Assembly: GCF_030682515.1 (NCBI RefSeq) | Contig: NZ_JAUXOD010000137.1 | Location: 62,001 to 126,000 of the forward strand | Length of the DNA stretch: 64,000 bases | Direction of reading: 5' to 3' | Source of the DNA: Hoeflea sp. | Lineage (GTDB): Bacteria > Pseudomonadota > Alphaproteobacteria > Rhizobiales > Rhizobiaceae | Part shown: positions 26,841 to 36,894 of the stretch, piece by piece | Position numbering within the stretch: position 1 is the first letter of the stretch | Layout of the letters: each line of letters opens with the position of its first letter | Made by a program: the position numbers and the translations under genes | The notes under the pieces: generated by a model | Databases searched by the model: none | Told to the model about the DNA's origin: nothing | What the model saw: only the letters and a program-made list of their open reading frames with translations

Positions 26841-27746
26841 CTAGTTGCTCTGGGCCTTGCGCACGTTGATGATCGACTCGTAGGCGTCGTGGGAGATCGG
26901 GGTGAAGCCCGAGGTCTCGCCGGCGGCCATGTTGTAGGCGCACTGCTTATCCTTGCCATGCAGCTCGCTGAGGAACGTCACGACCTTCTGCTTGACGTCA
27001 TCCGGCAGCGCGCGGCGCAAGACGATCGGGCCTTCCGGGATCTCCTTCGACCGCCAGATCTCGACCAGGTCGTTCATGTCGACCAGGCCGGAATCGACGG
27101 CCTTGCGCAGCGCGCCCGAATTGTAGCCGTCTTCCCAGTTGCCCTGGCCATCGGCCCAGGTCACGCCGGCGTCGACTTCGCCATTGTTCACGGCGACGAT
27201 TGTCTGCTCGTGGCCGCCGACGAATTTCACTTCGCCGAAATAGTCGCCCGAGGTCATCGTGGCGCCGATCTCGGCTGGAATTTCAACCGACGGGATCAGG
27301 TAGCCCGAGGTCGAGTTCGGATCGCCGAAGGCAAAGACCTTGCCCTTCATGTCGGCCAGCGAGGTGATTTCCTTGTCCTTGCGGGCAAAGCCGATCGAGT
27401 AGTAGCCGACCGAACCGTCGAGGTTGGTCTTGACCAGCACCACGTCCAGGGCTTCCGGATTGGTCAGGTAGGCCTTGGCATAGGCCGAGGCGCCGAGCCA
27501 TGCCATGTCGATCGAGCCGCCGAGCAGGCCCTGGATCACGCCGTCATAGTCGGCCGGGGTGAACAGCTTGGTCTCGACGCCGAGCAGATCCTGCACATAG
27601 GCGCGAACGCACTCGTTGGACGTCATGCGGTCCTGGGCGTTCTCACCGCCGAGGATGCCGATGCGGAATTCGGTGATGGCGTCCTGCGCGAAAACGCTGG
27701 TGGACAGAAGCGCGATCGTTGCGGCCGCGAGGATGGTCTTCATCAT
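26841..27746 (-). CDS. phnD: Phosphonate ABC transporter substrate-binding protein
   Basis: A 301-residue periplasmic protein with a Sec signal (residues 1-21, VFAQ). PhnD features include FRIGILGGENAQDR at the mature N-terminus, SIDMAWLGASAYAKA, the phosphonate-binding FGDPNSTSGYLIPS loop and the VNNGEVDAGVTWADGQ region. It captures alkylphosphonates for PhnC/E1/E2. The preceding 89 bp to phnC contain no clear new promoter. Confidence 0.95.
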   Translation of the reverse strand: MMKTILAAATIALLSTSVFAQDAITEFRIGILGGENAQDRMTSNECVRAYVQDLLGVETKLFTPADYDGVIQGLLGGSIDMAWLGASAYAKAYLTNPEALDVVLVKTNLDGSVGYYSIGFARKDKEITSLADMKGKVFAFGDPNSTSGYLIPSVEIPAEIGATMTSGDYFGEVKFVGGHEQTIVAVNNGEVDAGVTWADGQGNWEDGYNSGALRKAVDSGLVDMNDLVEIWRSKEIPEGPIVLRRALPDDVKQKVVTFLSELHGKDKQCAYNMAAGETSGFTPISHDAYESIINVRKAQSN

Positions 27747-27835
27747 GGTGTAGTCTCCGTCTAGGGTTGACAGGTTGGGTAGGAAAACTTTTGCGCCTCG
27801 GGTCGGCTCCACCAGAGTCCGGCGGAAATCCGAGA

Positions 27836-28684
27836 TCAGAGGGTTTCCAGCGCGAGTCCGGAAGCAGTGACTTTCGCCTTGATGTCGGCCGGACGGCCGC
27901 GGGCGTGGAGGCTTGTGGAGGTCATCGTTTCCGAGATCTCCTCGCCGTCGGCGCCGGCGCCGTAGATCGCCCGCACGGCCTCGGTGGTCAGTTCGTCGGG
28001 AGTCCCGTCGAAGACCACCTTGCCGGACGCCATGCCGATGATGCGTTCGCAATAATTGCGCGCGGTGTCGAGCGTGTGCAGGTTGGTCACCACCGTGATG
28101 CCTTCCTGCTCGTTGATGTCCCTGAGCGCGTCCATGACGATCTGGGCATTGAGCGGGTCCAGCGAGGCGATCGGCTCGTCGGCGAGGATCAGCTTCGGCG
28201 ACTGCATCAGCGCGCGCGCGATCGCCACCCGCTGCTGCTGGCCGCCCGACAGCGCCTCGGCGCGCTTGGTGGCGTTTTCGGCGACGCCGAGCCGCTCGAG
28301 GATCGCGATCGCCCGGATGATGTCTTCGCGCGGAAACAGGTTGAACATGGTCGAGAACGTCGAGCGCAGGTTCAAGGTGCCGTGCAGGACGTTGGAGACC
28401 ACGTCGAGCCGCGGCACCAGGTTGAACTGCTGGAAGATCATGGCGCAGTCGCGCTGCCAGTTGCGCAACTCGCGGCCGGTGAGCGTCGAGACCGGACGGC
28501 CCGAATGGGCGATCACGCCGCCGCTCACGCCGGTGAGCCGGTTGATCATCCTGAGCAGCGTCGACTTGCCGGCGCCCGAGCGGCCGATGATGCCGACCAT
28601 CTGCCCCTCGGGAATGGTCAAGGAGACAGCGTCAACGGCGATGTTGGGGCCAAAGCGGCGAGTCACATCGGTCAGTTCAAGCAT
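27836..28684 (-). CDS. phnC: Phosphonate ABC transporter ATP-binding protein
   Basis: A 282-residue ATPase with Walker [10 protein letters not shown], signature [15 protein letters not shown], Walker [14 protein letters not shown] and H-loop [11 protein letters not shown], all in PhnC-like context ([17 protein letters not shown]). The start at 28684 follows AGGGGA. It is the first gene of the phnCDE1E2-DUF1045-MN unit, with a Pho-box-like repeat 75-92 bp upstream. Confidence 0.95.
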   Translation of the reverse strand: MLELTDVTRRFGPNIAVDAVSLTIPEGQMVGIIGRSGAGKSTLLRMINRLTGVSGGVIAHSGRPVSTLTGRELRNWQRDCAMIFQQFNLVPRLDVVSNVLHGTLNLRSTFSTMFNLFPREDIIRAIAILERLGVAENATKRAEALSGGQQQRVAIARALMQSPKLILADEPIASLDPLNAQIVMDALRDINEQEGITVVTNLHTLDTARNYCERIIGMASGKVVFDGTPDELTTEAVRAIYGAGADGEEISETMTSTSLHARGRPADIKAKVTASGLALETL

Positions 28685-28758
28685 TGGACAATCCCCTTGG
28701 ATCACGCTGGGTTTCGTGACTTTCGGGAATTGGACTAGCCCAGCCATGTGAAAGGCCG

Positions 28759-28776
28759 ATGTCGGTTTGATGTCAG
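28759..28776 (-). promoter_or_regulatory. Pho-box-like direct repeat upstream of phnC
   Basis: On the minus strand CTGACAT-CAAA-CCGACAT: two 7-mers with the 11-bp period of PhoB boxes (consensus CTGTCAT-N4-CTGTCAT). Each half differs by one or two bases from consensus. Orientation and distance (75 bp to the phnC start) are right for activation of phnC. Confidence 0.55.
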
Positions 28777-28849
28777 ATTTGTTACGATCCACAGACCCGC
28801 GGCGATCTGCGCAAAAACCCGCGATCCTCAGGGGTTTTGCGGCTTGCGT

Positions 28850-29035
28850 TCCGCCCCCGGTCATGGCCCTATGGGCAGGTCTGGTGCCCGCGGAACGCGG
28901 GAGAATCGGGAATCCGGTGAGACTCCGGAACGTGCCCACCGCTGTGACGGGGATGGTCCGCGCAAGATGCCACTGGGAGTGCCCGGGAAGGCGCGCGGGC
29001 CAGATGATCCGAAGTCAGAAGACCGGCCAGATCTC
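28850..29035 (+). ncRNA. Cobalamin riboswitch controlling bluB
   Basis: The leader contains the conserved cobalamin riboswitch core in order: GGGAATCCGGTGAGACTCC (28908-28926), CCACCGCTGTGACGGGGA, GCCACTGGG (28969-28977), GGGAAGGCGCG, and the B12 box AGTCAGAAGACCGGCC at 29013-29028. It ends about 60 bp before the bluB start. Boundaries are approximate because I did not fold it. Such switches reduce expression when adenosylcobalamin is abundant. Confidence 0.93.
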
Positions 29036-29039
29036 ATAG

Positions 29040-30381
<1,342 letters not shown>

Positions 30382-30385
<4 letters not shown>

Positions 30386-31089
30386 GCCGCAGCCTTCCCG
30401 GCGGCAAAGGCCGAGACGTCGATGACGTGGTCGGCCACGGCATTGCGCACGTCGAGATCGTGGAAGATCCCGAGCAGCGCTGCGCCGTCCGCCTTCTTGC
30501 GGGCGATCAGCTCGATCACCACTTCCCGGTTGGCCGCGTCGAGCGAGGCCGTCGGTTCGTCGAGCAGCAGGACCGGATGATCGGTGATGAAGCCGCGGGC
30601 GATGTTGACCCGCTGCTGCTCGCCGCCCGAGAACGTCGCCGGCGGCAGCGACCAGAGCTTTTCGGGCAGGTTGAGTTCCGTAAACAGGTCGCGCGCCTGC
30701 TCGCGCGCGGTCTCCCGCTCAACGCCGCGAATAAGCAGCGGCTCGGCCGCCACGTCGAGCGCGGAGACGCGCGGCACCGCACGTAAAAACTGGCTCACAT
30801 AGCCGATCGTGTCGCGCCTGATCTCCAGCACCAGCCGCGGGCTGGCGCTGGCGACGTCGACATGACGGCCGTGATGCTGAACCAGAATCTGGCCGCTGTC
30901 GCAGCCGTAATTGCCGTAGAGCATCTTCAGGATCGAGCTCTTGCCGACGCCCGAGGGTCCGCCGAGCACCGCGCAGGCGCCGGCTTTCAGCGAGAACGAC
31001 ACATTGGCCACCACCGGCAGCTCGACGCCGCCGCGCATGTGCATGATGAAGGTCTTTTTCACTTCCGAGGCAACGAGCAGCGTGTTCAT
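30382..31089 (-). CDS. phnL: C-P lyase complex ABC-type subunit PhnL
   Basis: A 235-residue ABC ATPase-like protein with Walker A GGPSGVGKSS, signature FSGGEQQRVNIARG and Walker B LLLDEPTASLD. The opening (SEVKKTFIMHMRGGVELPV) and TIGYVSQFLRAVPRVSALDV are typical of PhnL. It associates with the PhnGHIJK core rather than a membrane permease. Two bases separate it from phnK upstream. Confidence 0.95.
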
Positions 31090-31091
31090 GG

Positions 31092-31916
31092 TCAGACCTG
31101 CAGGATGGAGGAGACGAGAAGCTGGGTGTAGGGCGCGCGCGGGTCGTCGAGCACCCGGTCGGTCAGCCCCGCCTCGATCACCCTGCCCTCCTTCATCACG
31201 ATCATCCGGTCCGACAACAGCCGGGCGACCGCCAGATCGTGGGTGACGACGACCACGGCGAGCCCGAGATCGGAGACCAGACCCCGCAACAGGTCGAGAA
31301 GCCGCGCCTGTACCGAGACATCGAGCCCGCCGGTGGGCTCGTCCATGAACACGAGCCTGGGCTCGGTCACCAGGTTGCGGGCGATCTGCAACCGCTGGCG
31401 CATGCCGCCGGAAAAGGTTCGCGGCTGGTCGTCGACCCGGTCCTCGTCGATCTCGACGCGCGCCAGCCATTCGATCGCAGCCCCGCGGATATTGCCGTAA
31501 TGGCGGTTGCCCACCGCCATCAGCCGCTCGCCGACATTGGCGCCGGCCGACACCGTCATGCGGAGGCCGTCGATCGGGTTCTGGTGAACAAACCCCCAGT
31601 CGGTGCGCATCAGGTAGCGCCGCTCGGCCTCCGCCATCTTGTAGATGTCGGCACTCACGCCATCGCGCATGCGATAATGCACCGTGCCGCAGGTGGGTGT
31701 CAGCCGCGACGAGATGCAGTTGAGAAGCGTGGTCTTGCCGGAACCGGATTCGCCGACGATCGCCAGCACCTCGCCGGGCCACAGATCGAAGCTCACATCG
31801 GCGCAGCCGATGCGCTTGCCATAGACACGGGTGAGGTTTTCAACCGTGAGCAGCGGCTTGACCGGTGCAGGAATCCCGGCCTTGGCGAGGGCTTCCAGAG
31901 TCGCTGATGGGGTCAT
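31092..31916 (-). CDS. phnK: C-P lyase complex ABC-type subunit PhnK
   Basis: A 274-residue ABC protein with Walker A GESGSGKTTLL, signature FSGGMRQRLQIARNL and Walker B LVFMDEPTGGLDVSVQA. PhnK-type text includes VYGKRIGCADVSFDLWPGEVL and WGFVHQNPIDGLRM. In the known complex PhnK docks on PhnJ. It overlaps phnJ by ATGA. Confidence 0.95.
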   Translation of the reverse strand: MTPSATLEALAKAGIPAPVKPLLTVENLTRVYGKRIGCADVSFDLWPGEVLAIVGESGSGKTTLLNCISSRLTPTCGTVHYRMRDGVSADIYKMAEAERRYLMRTDWGFVHQNPIDGLRMTVSAGANVGERLMAVGNRHYGNIRGAAIEWLARVEIDEDRVDDQPRTFSGGMRQRLQIARNLVTEPRLVFMDEPTGGLDVSVQARLLDLLRGLVSDLGLAVVVVTHDLAVARLLSDRMIVMKEGRVIEAGLTDRVLDDPRAPYTQLLVSSILQV

Positions 31917-32851
31917 AGCGCCGGCTCCTTGTCCGTGAGCGGTTGATCGCCAAAGGCCGGTTCGTCACCCAGGAGCGCGCCGCGATGGCCCTCGGCCCGG
32001 CGGCTTTCGCAATGATGGGTGTCGGAGCAGACGAACATCCGCCCGCCCTTGTCATCGAGCACCACCTCATCGAGATAGACCTGTTCGGCCCCGCACAGCG
32101 CGCAGGGCTCGTCAAAATGCTGGATCTCGAACGGATGATCCTCGAAATCGAGGCTGACGACCTCCGTGTGCGGCGGGATCGCGTAGATCCGCTTCTCCCG
32201 GCCCGCGCCGAACAATTGCAGCGCCTCGGACATGTGCATTTTCGGATTGTCGAATTTCGGCGTCGGCGACGGATCCATCACATAGCGCCCCTCGACCTTG
32301 ACCGGATAGGCGTAGGTGGTGGCGATGCGGCCGTTGCGGGCGATGTCCTCGTAGAGCTTGACATGCATGAGGCCATACTCCTCGAGCGCATGCATCTTGC
32401 GGGTCTCGGTCTCGCGCGGCTCGAGGAAGCGCAAGGGCTCCGGGATCGGCACCTGGTAGACCAGCACCTGGCCCGCATGAAGCGGTGTTTCCGGAATCCG
32501 GTGCCTTGTCTGGATGATGGTGGCGTCGGGTGTCGTCGTGGTGGTGGCGACGCCCGCGGTCTTGGCGAAGAAGGCGCGGATCGACACCGCATTGGTGGTG
32601 TCGTCTGCGCCCTGGTCGATCACCTTGAGCACGTCGTCACGGCCGATGATCGCCGCCGTCACCTGCACCCCTCCGGTGCCCCAGCCATAGGGCATCGGCA
32701 TCTCGCGGGAGGCGAACGGCACCTGGTAGCCGGGAATGGCGATGCCCTTGAGGATCGCGCGCCGGATCATCCGCTTGGTCTGTTCATCGAGATAGGCGAA
32801 ATTGTAGCTCGCCAGGTTCTGCGCCGGAGCGTCTGCTGCATGGGCGATCAT
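31913..32851 (-). CDS. phnJ: Carbon-phosphorus lyase catalytic subunit (radical SAM)
   Basis: A 312-residue enzyme that uses S-adenosylmethionine and an iron-sulfur cluster to break the C-P bond. The four cysteines are Cys250, Cys253, Cys275 and Cys281, with exactly the spacing (3, 22, 6) of the E. coli PhnJ cysteines 241, 244, 266 and 272, so cluster ligands and the radical cysteine are intact. The PhnJ opening SYNFAYLDEQTKRMIRRAIL is present. ATGA overlaps link it to phnI and phnK. Confidence 0.97.
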   Translation of the reverse strand: MIAHAADAPAQNLASYNFAYLDEQTKRMIRRAILKGIAIPGYQVPFASREMPMPYGWGTGGVQVTAAIIGRDDVLKVIDQGADDTTNAVSIRAFFAKTAGVATTTTTPDATIIQTRHRIPETPLHAGQVLVYQVPIPEPLRFLEPRETETRKMHALEEYGLMHVKLYEDIARNGRIATTYAYPVKVEGRYVMDPSPTPKFDNPKMHMSEALQLFGAGREKRIYAIPPHTEVVSLDFEDHPFEIQHFDEPCALCGAEQVYLDEVVLDDKGGRMFVCSDTHHCESRRAEGHRGALLGDEPAFGDQPLTDKEPAL

Positions 32852-33963
32852 TCTGCTGCCTCCTTGGCGACATCAGTCGCAGCGTCATCTGCGGCCTTGG
32901 CGAAATGCTCCGCGCGCATGCGCCGCACCAGGTCGAGCTCGGCCTGGAAGTCGACGTAATGCGGCAGCTTCAGGTGCTCGACGAAGCCGGTCGACTGCAC
33001 ATTGTCGCAATGCGACAGCACGAATTCCTCGTCCTGCGCCGGTGCCGTGATGTCCTCGCCGAGTTCGCTCGCGCGCAGCGCCCGGTCGCACAGCGACATC
33101 GCCATCGCCTTGCGCTCGGCCTGGCCGAACACCAGCCCGTAGCCACGGGTGAACTGCGGCGGCGCCTTGGCCGAGCCCTTGAACTGGTTGACCATCTGGC
33201 ACTCGGTCAGCTTGACCCGGCCGATCACGATGGCGAAGCCGAGTTCCGGGATCATCACCTCGACATCGACCTCGCCGATGCGGATCTCGCCGGCGAAGGG
33301 ATGGCTGCGGGCATAGCCGCGCTGGGTCGAATAGGCGAGCGCCAGCAGGAACCCCTCGTCGCCGCGCGCGAGCGTCTGCAGCCGCGCGTCGCGCTCCATC
33401 GGGAACTCCATCGGCGTGCGCGTGATATCGGCCACGGGGCGCGAAATGTCGGTGGCCGGATCGTCCTCGATCAGCCCCTCGTCGCCCAGGATGTCGGAAA
33501 CGCGGATCACCCTCTCGCCCGTGTCGGCGGCCGTTTCGGGCGCGTCCAGAGGCGGGTCGCCGGCAAGCTCCGGATCGAGCAGGCGGTGGGTGTAGTCGAA
33601 GGTGGGACCGAGCAACTGCCCGCCCGGAAGATCCTTGTAGACCGCCGAGATCCGCCGCTCGACGAGCATCTCGCCGGTATCGACCGGCTCGGAATGGCCG
33701 AAGCGCGGCAGCGTTGTGCGGTAGGCCCGGAGCAGGAACACCGCCTCGATCAGGTCGCCACGCGCCTGCTTGATGGCGAGGGCTGCGAGTTCCGGATCGT
33801 AGAGCGAGCCCTCCCCCATCACCCGGTCGACGGCGAGCGACAATTGGCCGGCGATCTGCTCGAGCGTCAGGCCCGGCACGGTCGCATCGCCGCGGCGGCG
33901 CGACGCGAGCAGGCGGTGGGCATTGGCGATGGCGGCTTCGCCGCCCTTGACTGCAACATACAT
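32848..33963 (-). CDS. phnI: C-P lyase system nucleosidase-type subunit
   Basis: A 371-residue core subunit of the C-P lyase complex. With PhnG, PhnH and PhnL it transfers the phosphonate to ATP ribose with release of adenine. The family start MYVAVKGGEAAIANAHRLL is clear, with LAVDRVMGEGSLYDPELAALAIKQ and a C-terminal HCDNVQSTGFVEHLKLPHYVDFQ. Length and residue pattern are standard. The stop overlaps the phnJ start. Confidence 0.96.
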   Translation of the reverse strand: MYVAVKGGEAAIANAHRLLASRRRGDATVPGLTLEQIAGQLSLAVDRVMGEGSLYDPELAALAIKQARGDLIEAVFLLRAYRTTLPRFGHSEPVDTGEMLVERRISAVYKDLPGGQLLGPTFDYTHRLLDPELAGDPPLDAPETAADTGERVIRVSDILGDEGLIEDDPATDISRPVADITRTPMEFPMERDARLQTLARGDEGFLLALAYSTQRGYARSHPFAGEIRIGEVDVEVMIPELGFAIVIGRVKLTECQMVNQFKGSAKAPPQFTRGYGLVFGQAERKAMAMSLCDRALRASELGEDITAPAQDEEFVLSHCDNVQSTGFVEHLKLPHYVDFQAELDLVRRMRAEHFAKAADDAATDVAKEAAE

Positions 33964-33965
33964 GG

Positions 33966-34586
33966 TCAGGCCTCCGGTCGGATCAGGCGGGTGCTGCGCG
34001 GCATCGCCGCCACGCAGGCCGGGCCGGCGAGAATGACATCGATCCCGCGCGGGAACGCCTGCCGGTTGGCCTTCCACTGTTCGGTGAAATGCTGCGGCAG
34101 CGGATCGGGCGCCAGCGACGCCCGACCCTTGATGCCGGGGCCTTCCAGCGTCAGGGCCGCGCCGTCGGTCAGCGTCGCAACCTGCAGGATGACGCTGGTC
34201 GAGCGGTCGGGAAATTCCTGGCTTCCGAGCGCAAAACCATTGAGCGCCGAAAGCTTCTCGGGCGCCGCGACGACGGCGAAAGCCGCTTCCGACTGATGAA
34301 GCGTGATCGGCGCGCCGGTGTGAAACACGATCCAGTCCCGCACCGCGCTTGTTTTTGTCAGCGCCGGATCGAGCCAGACCGGCGTGTCGGCGTCGGCGAG
34401 CGTGGCGATCAGCGCCGAGGCCGAGGCGGTCAGCGGTGCGGGCGGCGCGGTGACATGAGGCAGGGCATGGATCGTGCCGGGCTGCGCCATGGCGTCCATC
34501 AGCGCCCGGAATACGGTCTGCGACGCGCCGACGGGATCGGCGAAGCCGCCCTCGTAGATCGTTGTGGAAGGAGGGGTATGCGGCAT
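33966..34586 (-). CDS. phnH: C-P lyase core subunit PhnH
   Basis: A 206-residue subunit of the PhnGHIJ core. Typical elements are GGFADPVGASQTVFRALMDAMAQPGT near the N-terminus (in pieces), LPLHF-like PDPLPQHFTEQWKANRQAFPRGIDV and RSTRL at the C-terminus. It shares one base with the phnG stop (TGATG) and precedes phnI by 2 bp. Confidence 0.95.
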   Translation of the reverse strand: MPHTPPSTTIYEGGFADPVGASQTVFRALMDAMAQPGTIHALPHVTAPPAPLTASASALIATLADADTPVWLDPALTKTSAVRDWIVFHTGAPITLHQSEAAFAVVAAPEKLSALNGFALGSQEFPDRSTSVILQVATLTDGAALTLEGPGIKGRASLAPDPLPQHFTEQWKANRQAFPRGIDVILAGPACVAAMPRSTRLIRPEA

Positions 34587-35080
34587 CAGTCTTCCCCTCG
34601 CACCATGGTGAAGAAATTGACCCGGGTCGCAGCCGTCTCCCCCCGCAGTTTGGCGTCCGCTTCGGCGAGCCCCTGTTCGAGCGGCGCGACGATATCCCGC
34701 TCGATCATCTCCGCATGGGCCGGATCCTGCGCCAGCGCGTCGATGACGGCGACCAGTTGCGCCTTGCAGACATCGCGCCCGCTGATCATCGCATGGCCCA
34801 CCTCTCCCGAGCCGATCCGGACCGTGACCCGCGTGGCCGAGACTTCCCCAACATGGAACGGCTGGCCGCTGCCACCAATGCGACCGCGCAGCGCCACAAG
34901 CCCCGATTCCGGTCCCCGCAACAGTTCCACCGATGGATCGAGCCCGGTCTGCTTCCAGCGCGCCAGGAGATCCTCAGCGGGCGCTTTCGCAAGTACCGAC
35001 AGCCGCCGCTGCCGCCCGGCCATACCGCCTCCGTCGGCCGCAGCCGCTCTCGGATCCCGCTGATGTCCCGCACCTGTCAT
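34586..35080 (-). CDS. phnG: C-P lyase core subunit PhnG
   Basis: A 164-residue PhnG. The family pattern RRLSVLAKAPAEDLLARW, RGPESGLVALRGR, FHVGEVSATRVTVRI and GHAMISGRDVCKAQLVAVIDAL is complete. The ATG at 35080 is six bases after AAGGAG. It is the promoter-proximal gene of phnGHIJKL-acetyltransferase and lies divergent from phnF across a 103-bp control region. Confidence 0.95.
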   Translation of the reverse strand: MTGAGHQRDPRAAAADGGGMAGRQRRLSVLAKAPAEDLLARWKQTGLDPSVELLRGPESGLVALRGRIGGSGQPFHVGEVSATRVTVRIGSGEVGHAMISGRDVCKAQLVAVIDALAQDPAHAEMIERDIVAPLEQGLAEADAKLRGETAATRVNFFTMVRGED

Positions 35081-35094
35081 CAAAATCTCCTTAT

Positions 35095-35114
35095 TTGTCT
35101 GTTCATCTAGACAA
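35095..35114. promoter_or_regulatory. Candidate PhnF operator
   Basis: An inverted repeat TTGTCT-N8-AGACAA overlaps the phnG leader between the divergent phnG and phnF genes. GntR/HutC regulators such as PhnF bind GT/AC-type palindromes, and TCTAGAC within the repeat resembles reported PhnF sites, so autoregulatory repression of both units is plausible. Confidence 0.5.
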
Positions 35115-35146
35115 CCATATCAATTACGATACACTTAAACCTCGCG

Positions 35147-35165
35147 TGTGACGAGCCTGTGACAT
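35147..35165 (-). promoter_or_regulatory. Pho-box-like direct repeat upstream of phnG
   Basis: On the minus strand ATGTCAC-AGGC-TCGTCAC: two GTCAC half-sites exactly 11 bp apart, matching the PhoB box layout. It lies 67-85 bp upstream of the phnG start; the sequence GTGTATCGTAATTG just downstream could hold the -10 element. Confidence 0.6.
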
Positions 35166-35183
35166 CAGGAAAGGAAAACCAAT

Positions 35184-35939
35184 TTGGAGACGCTGGAAAG
35201 ACGCACCGGCGTGGCGCTCTGGCGGCAGGTCGCCGACCAGATCCGCCAGTCCGTCCTCCCCGGGTTGAGCCCAAACGAGCGGCTGCCGGCCGAAACCGAA
35301 CTCGCCACCCGCTTCGGGGTCAACCGCCACACCGTGCGCGCGGCCATCGCGGCCTTGGAGAAGGAAGGCACCGTGCGCGCCGAACAGGGCCGCGGCACCT
35401 TTCTCAACGACCGCCGGCGTCTGAGTTACCCGATCGGCCGGCGCACCCGATTCTCCTCAGGCCTCGAGAACCAGGCCCAGACCCGCTCAGGCCGGCTGCT
35501 GTCGAGCCGGACCGTGCCAGCCCCGGCAGCGGTCGCCGCAGCCCTTGCCCTGCCGGCGGACTCCCCGGTCATCGAACTCGCGACGGTGTCGGCCGCCGAC
35601 GGAGTACCAATCTCGGCGGCGACATCCTGGTTCGATGCCACCCGCTTCGCGGCAATCGCTGAAATCTATGCCGAGACCGGTTCGATCACGGCATCGCTCG
35701 CACGGCTCGGCGTCGACGACTACACCCGCAAGACCACCGCCGTGGAAGCCCGCCACGCGAGCCGCGAAGATCTTGACCTGCTGGCGCTTTCGCCCGGCGC
35801 CATCGTGCTGATGACGCGAGGCATCGACATCGATCCCGATGGCCGTCCGGTGCTCTATGGCGAATCCCGCTTTTCCGCCGACCGGATCGAACTGGTCATC
35901 GACAACAGCGCATCCGGACCCGTCCAGCACGCACAATGA
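35184..35939 (+). CDS. phnF: Phosphonate operon GntR-family regulator
   Basis: A 251-residue regulator with an N-terminal GntR winged helix (LWRQVADQIRQSVLPG, ETELATRFGVNRHTVRAAIAALEKEG, QGRGTFL) and a C-terminal UTRA effector domain (AAALALPADSPVIEL to GRPVLYGESRFSADRIEL). Position opposite phnG identifies it as PhnF, likely a repressor relieved by phosphonate or phosphate state. The start is TTG at 35184, preceded by AAAGGA. Confidence 0.92.
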   Translation: METLERRTGVALWRQVADQIRQSVLPGLSPNERLPAETELATRFGVNRHTVRAAIAALEKEGTVRAEQGRGTFLNDRRRLSYPIGRRTRFSSGLENQAQTRSGRLLSSRTVPAPAAVAAALALPADSPVIELATVSAADGVPISAATSWFDATRFAAIAEIYAETGSITASLARLGVDDYTRKTTAVEARHASREDLDLLALSPGAIVLMTRGIDIDPDGRPVLYGESRFSADRIELVIDNSASGPVQHAQ

Positions 35940-35947
35940 AACTCTGA

Positions 35948-35978
35948 CTGTCACAGCGTCACAGGGACCGTCACAAAA
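35948..35978 (+). promoter_or_regulatory. Triple GTCACA repeat upstream of plcP (candidate Pho box)
   Basis: Three direct copies of (T/C)GTCACA start at 35949, 35957 and 35969, just after the phnF stop and 65-95 bp upstream of plcP. The half-site is that of PhoB boxes, but the spacings (8 and 12) are not the canonical 11, so this is a candidate only. Confidence 0.4.
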
Positions 35979-36041
35979 CTGAAAACGGAATCGTGTCTAA
36001 GCCTGCCAGCAAGACGATTGCGCAAGGTACAGGCGGGGCCC

Positions 36042-36857
36042 GTGACCAAGACCTACCGGACGATTTTCCTTTCCGACATCCATCTCGGCACCCCGGACTG
36101 CCAGGCGGACATCCTGATCGACTTCCTGCGCGAACATGACGCGCCGACAATCTATCTGGTCGGAGACATCATCGATTGCTGGCGCATGAAGCGAAAGGGC
36201 TTCTACTGGCCGCAATCCCACAATGACGTGGTTCAGAAGCTGTTGCGCAAGGCCCGCAAGGGCACCAGCATCATCTATGTGCCGGGCAACCACGACGAAC
36301 TGCTGCGCCAGTATCTGGGCGTCCATTTCGGCGGCATCGAGGTGCGCGAGCGCGATGTCTTCGAGACCGCAGACGGCAAGCGCCTGCTGGTCATCCATGG
36401 CGATGAATTCGACATGGTGGTGATGAACCACCGCTGGCTCGCCCATCTGGGCGACATCGCCTATGGCTTCGCCATGTGGACCAACAAATGGCACAACCGC
36501 TCGCGCAAGCTTCTGGGCCTGCGCTACTGGTCGTTCTCCCGCTGGGCCAAGCTCAAGGTCAAGAGCGCCGTCAATTTCATCTCGGACTTCGAGGAAGTGC
36601 TGGCCGAGGAAGCCCGCAAGCACGGCGCCGACGGCGTCATCTGCGGCCACATCCATCACGCCGCCAACGAGATGCGAGGCGGGATCCGCTACATCAACAC
36701 CGGCGACTGGGTGGAAAGCTGCACCGCCGTCGTCGAGCATGACGATGGCCGCCTCGAGATCATAGACTGGTCGCGCCGCATTTCCGAAAAAGCCGGACAG
36801 CTCACGATTGTAGAATCGATGGAGCCGCTCGCCGGTGCCCAGGAGCAGGCTGCCTGA
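36042..36857 (+). CDS. plcP: PlcP-type metallophosphoesterase (phospholipase C of lipid remodelling)
   Basis: A 271-residue calcineurin-fold phosphoesterase: TIFLSDIHLGTPDCQ, YLVGDIIDCWRM, YVPGNHDELLRQY, VIHGDEFD and ICGHIHHAANEMRGG give all metal ligands. The family is often labelled UDP-2,3-diacylglucosamine diphosphatase, but the place directly before btaA-btaB matches PlcP, which removes phospholipid head groups under phosphate limitation to supply diacylglycerol. Start: GTG at 36042 after AGGCGGGG; TTG at 36018 is the alternative. Confidence 0.82.
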   Translation: MTKTYRTIFLSDIHLGTPDCQADILIDFLREHDAPTIYLVGDIIDCWRMKRKGFYWPQSHNDVVQKLLRKARKGTSIIYVPGNHDELLRQYLGVHFGGIEVRERDVFETADGKRLLVIHGDEFDMVVMNHRWLAHLGDIAYGFAMWTNKWHNRSRKLLGLRYWSFSRWAKLKVKSAVNFISDFEEVLAEEARKHGADGVICGHIHHAANEMRGGIRYINTGDWVESCTAVVEHDDGRLEIIDWSRRISEKAGQLTIVESMEPLAGAQEQAA

Positions 36858-36894
36858 TGCCCGCGCTTTCCCCTTTCCTCCGGAGTTCCTGACA

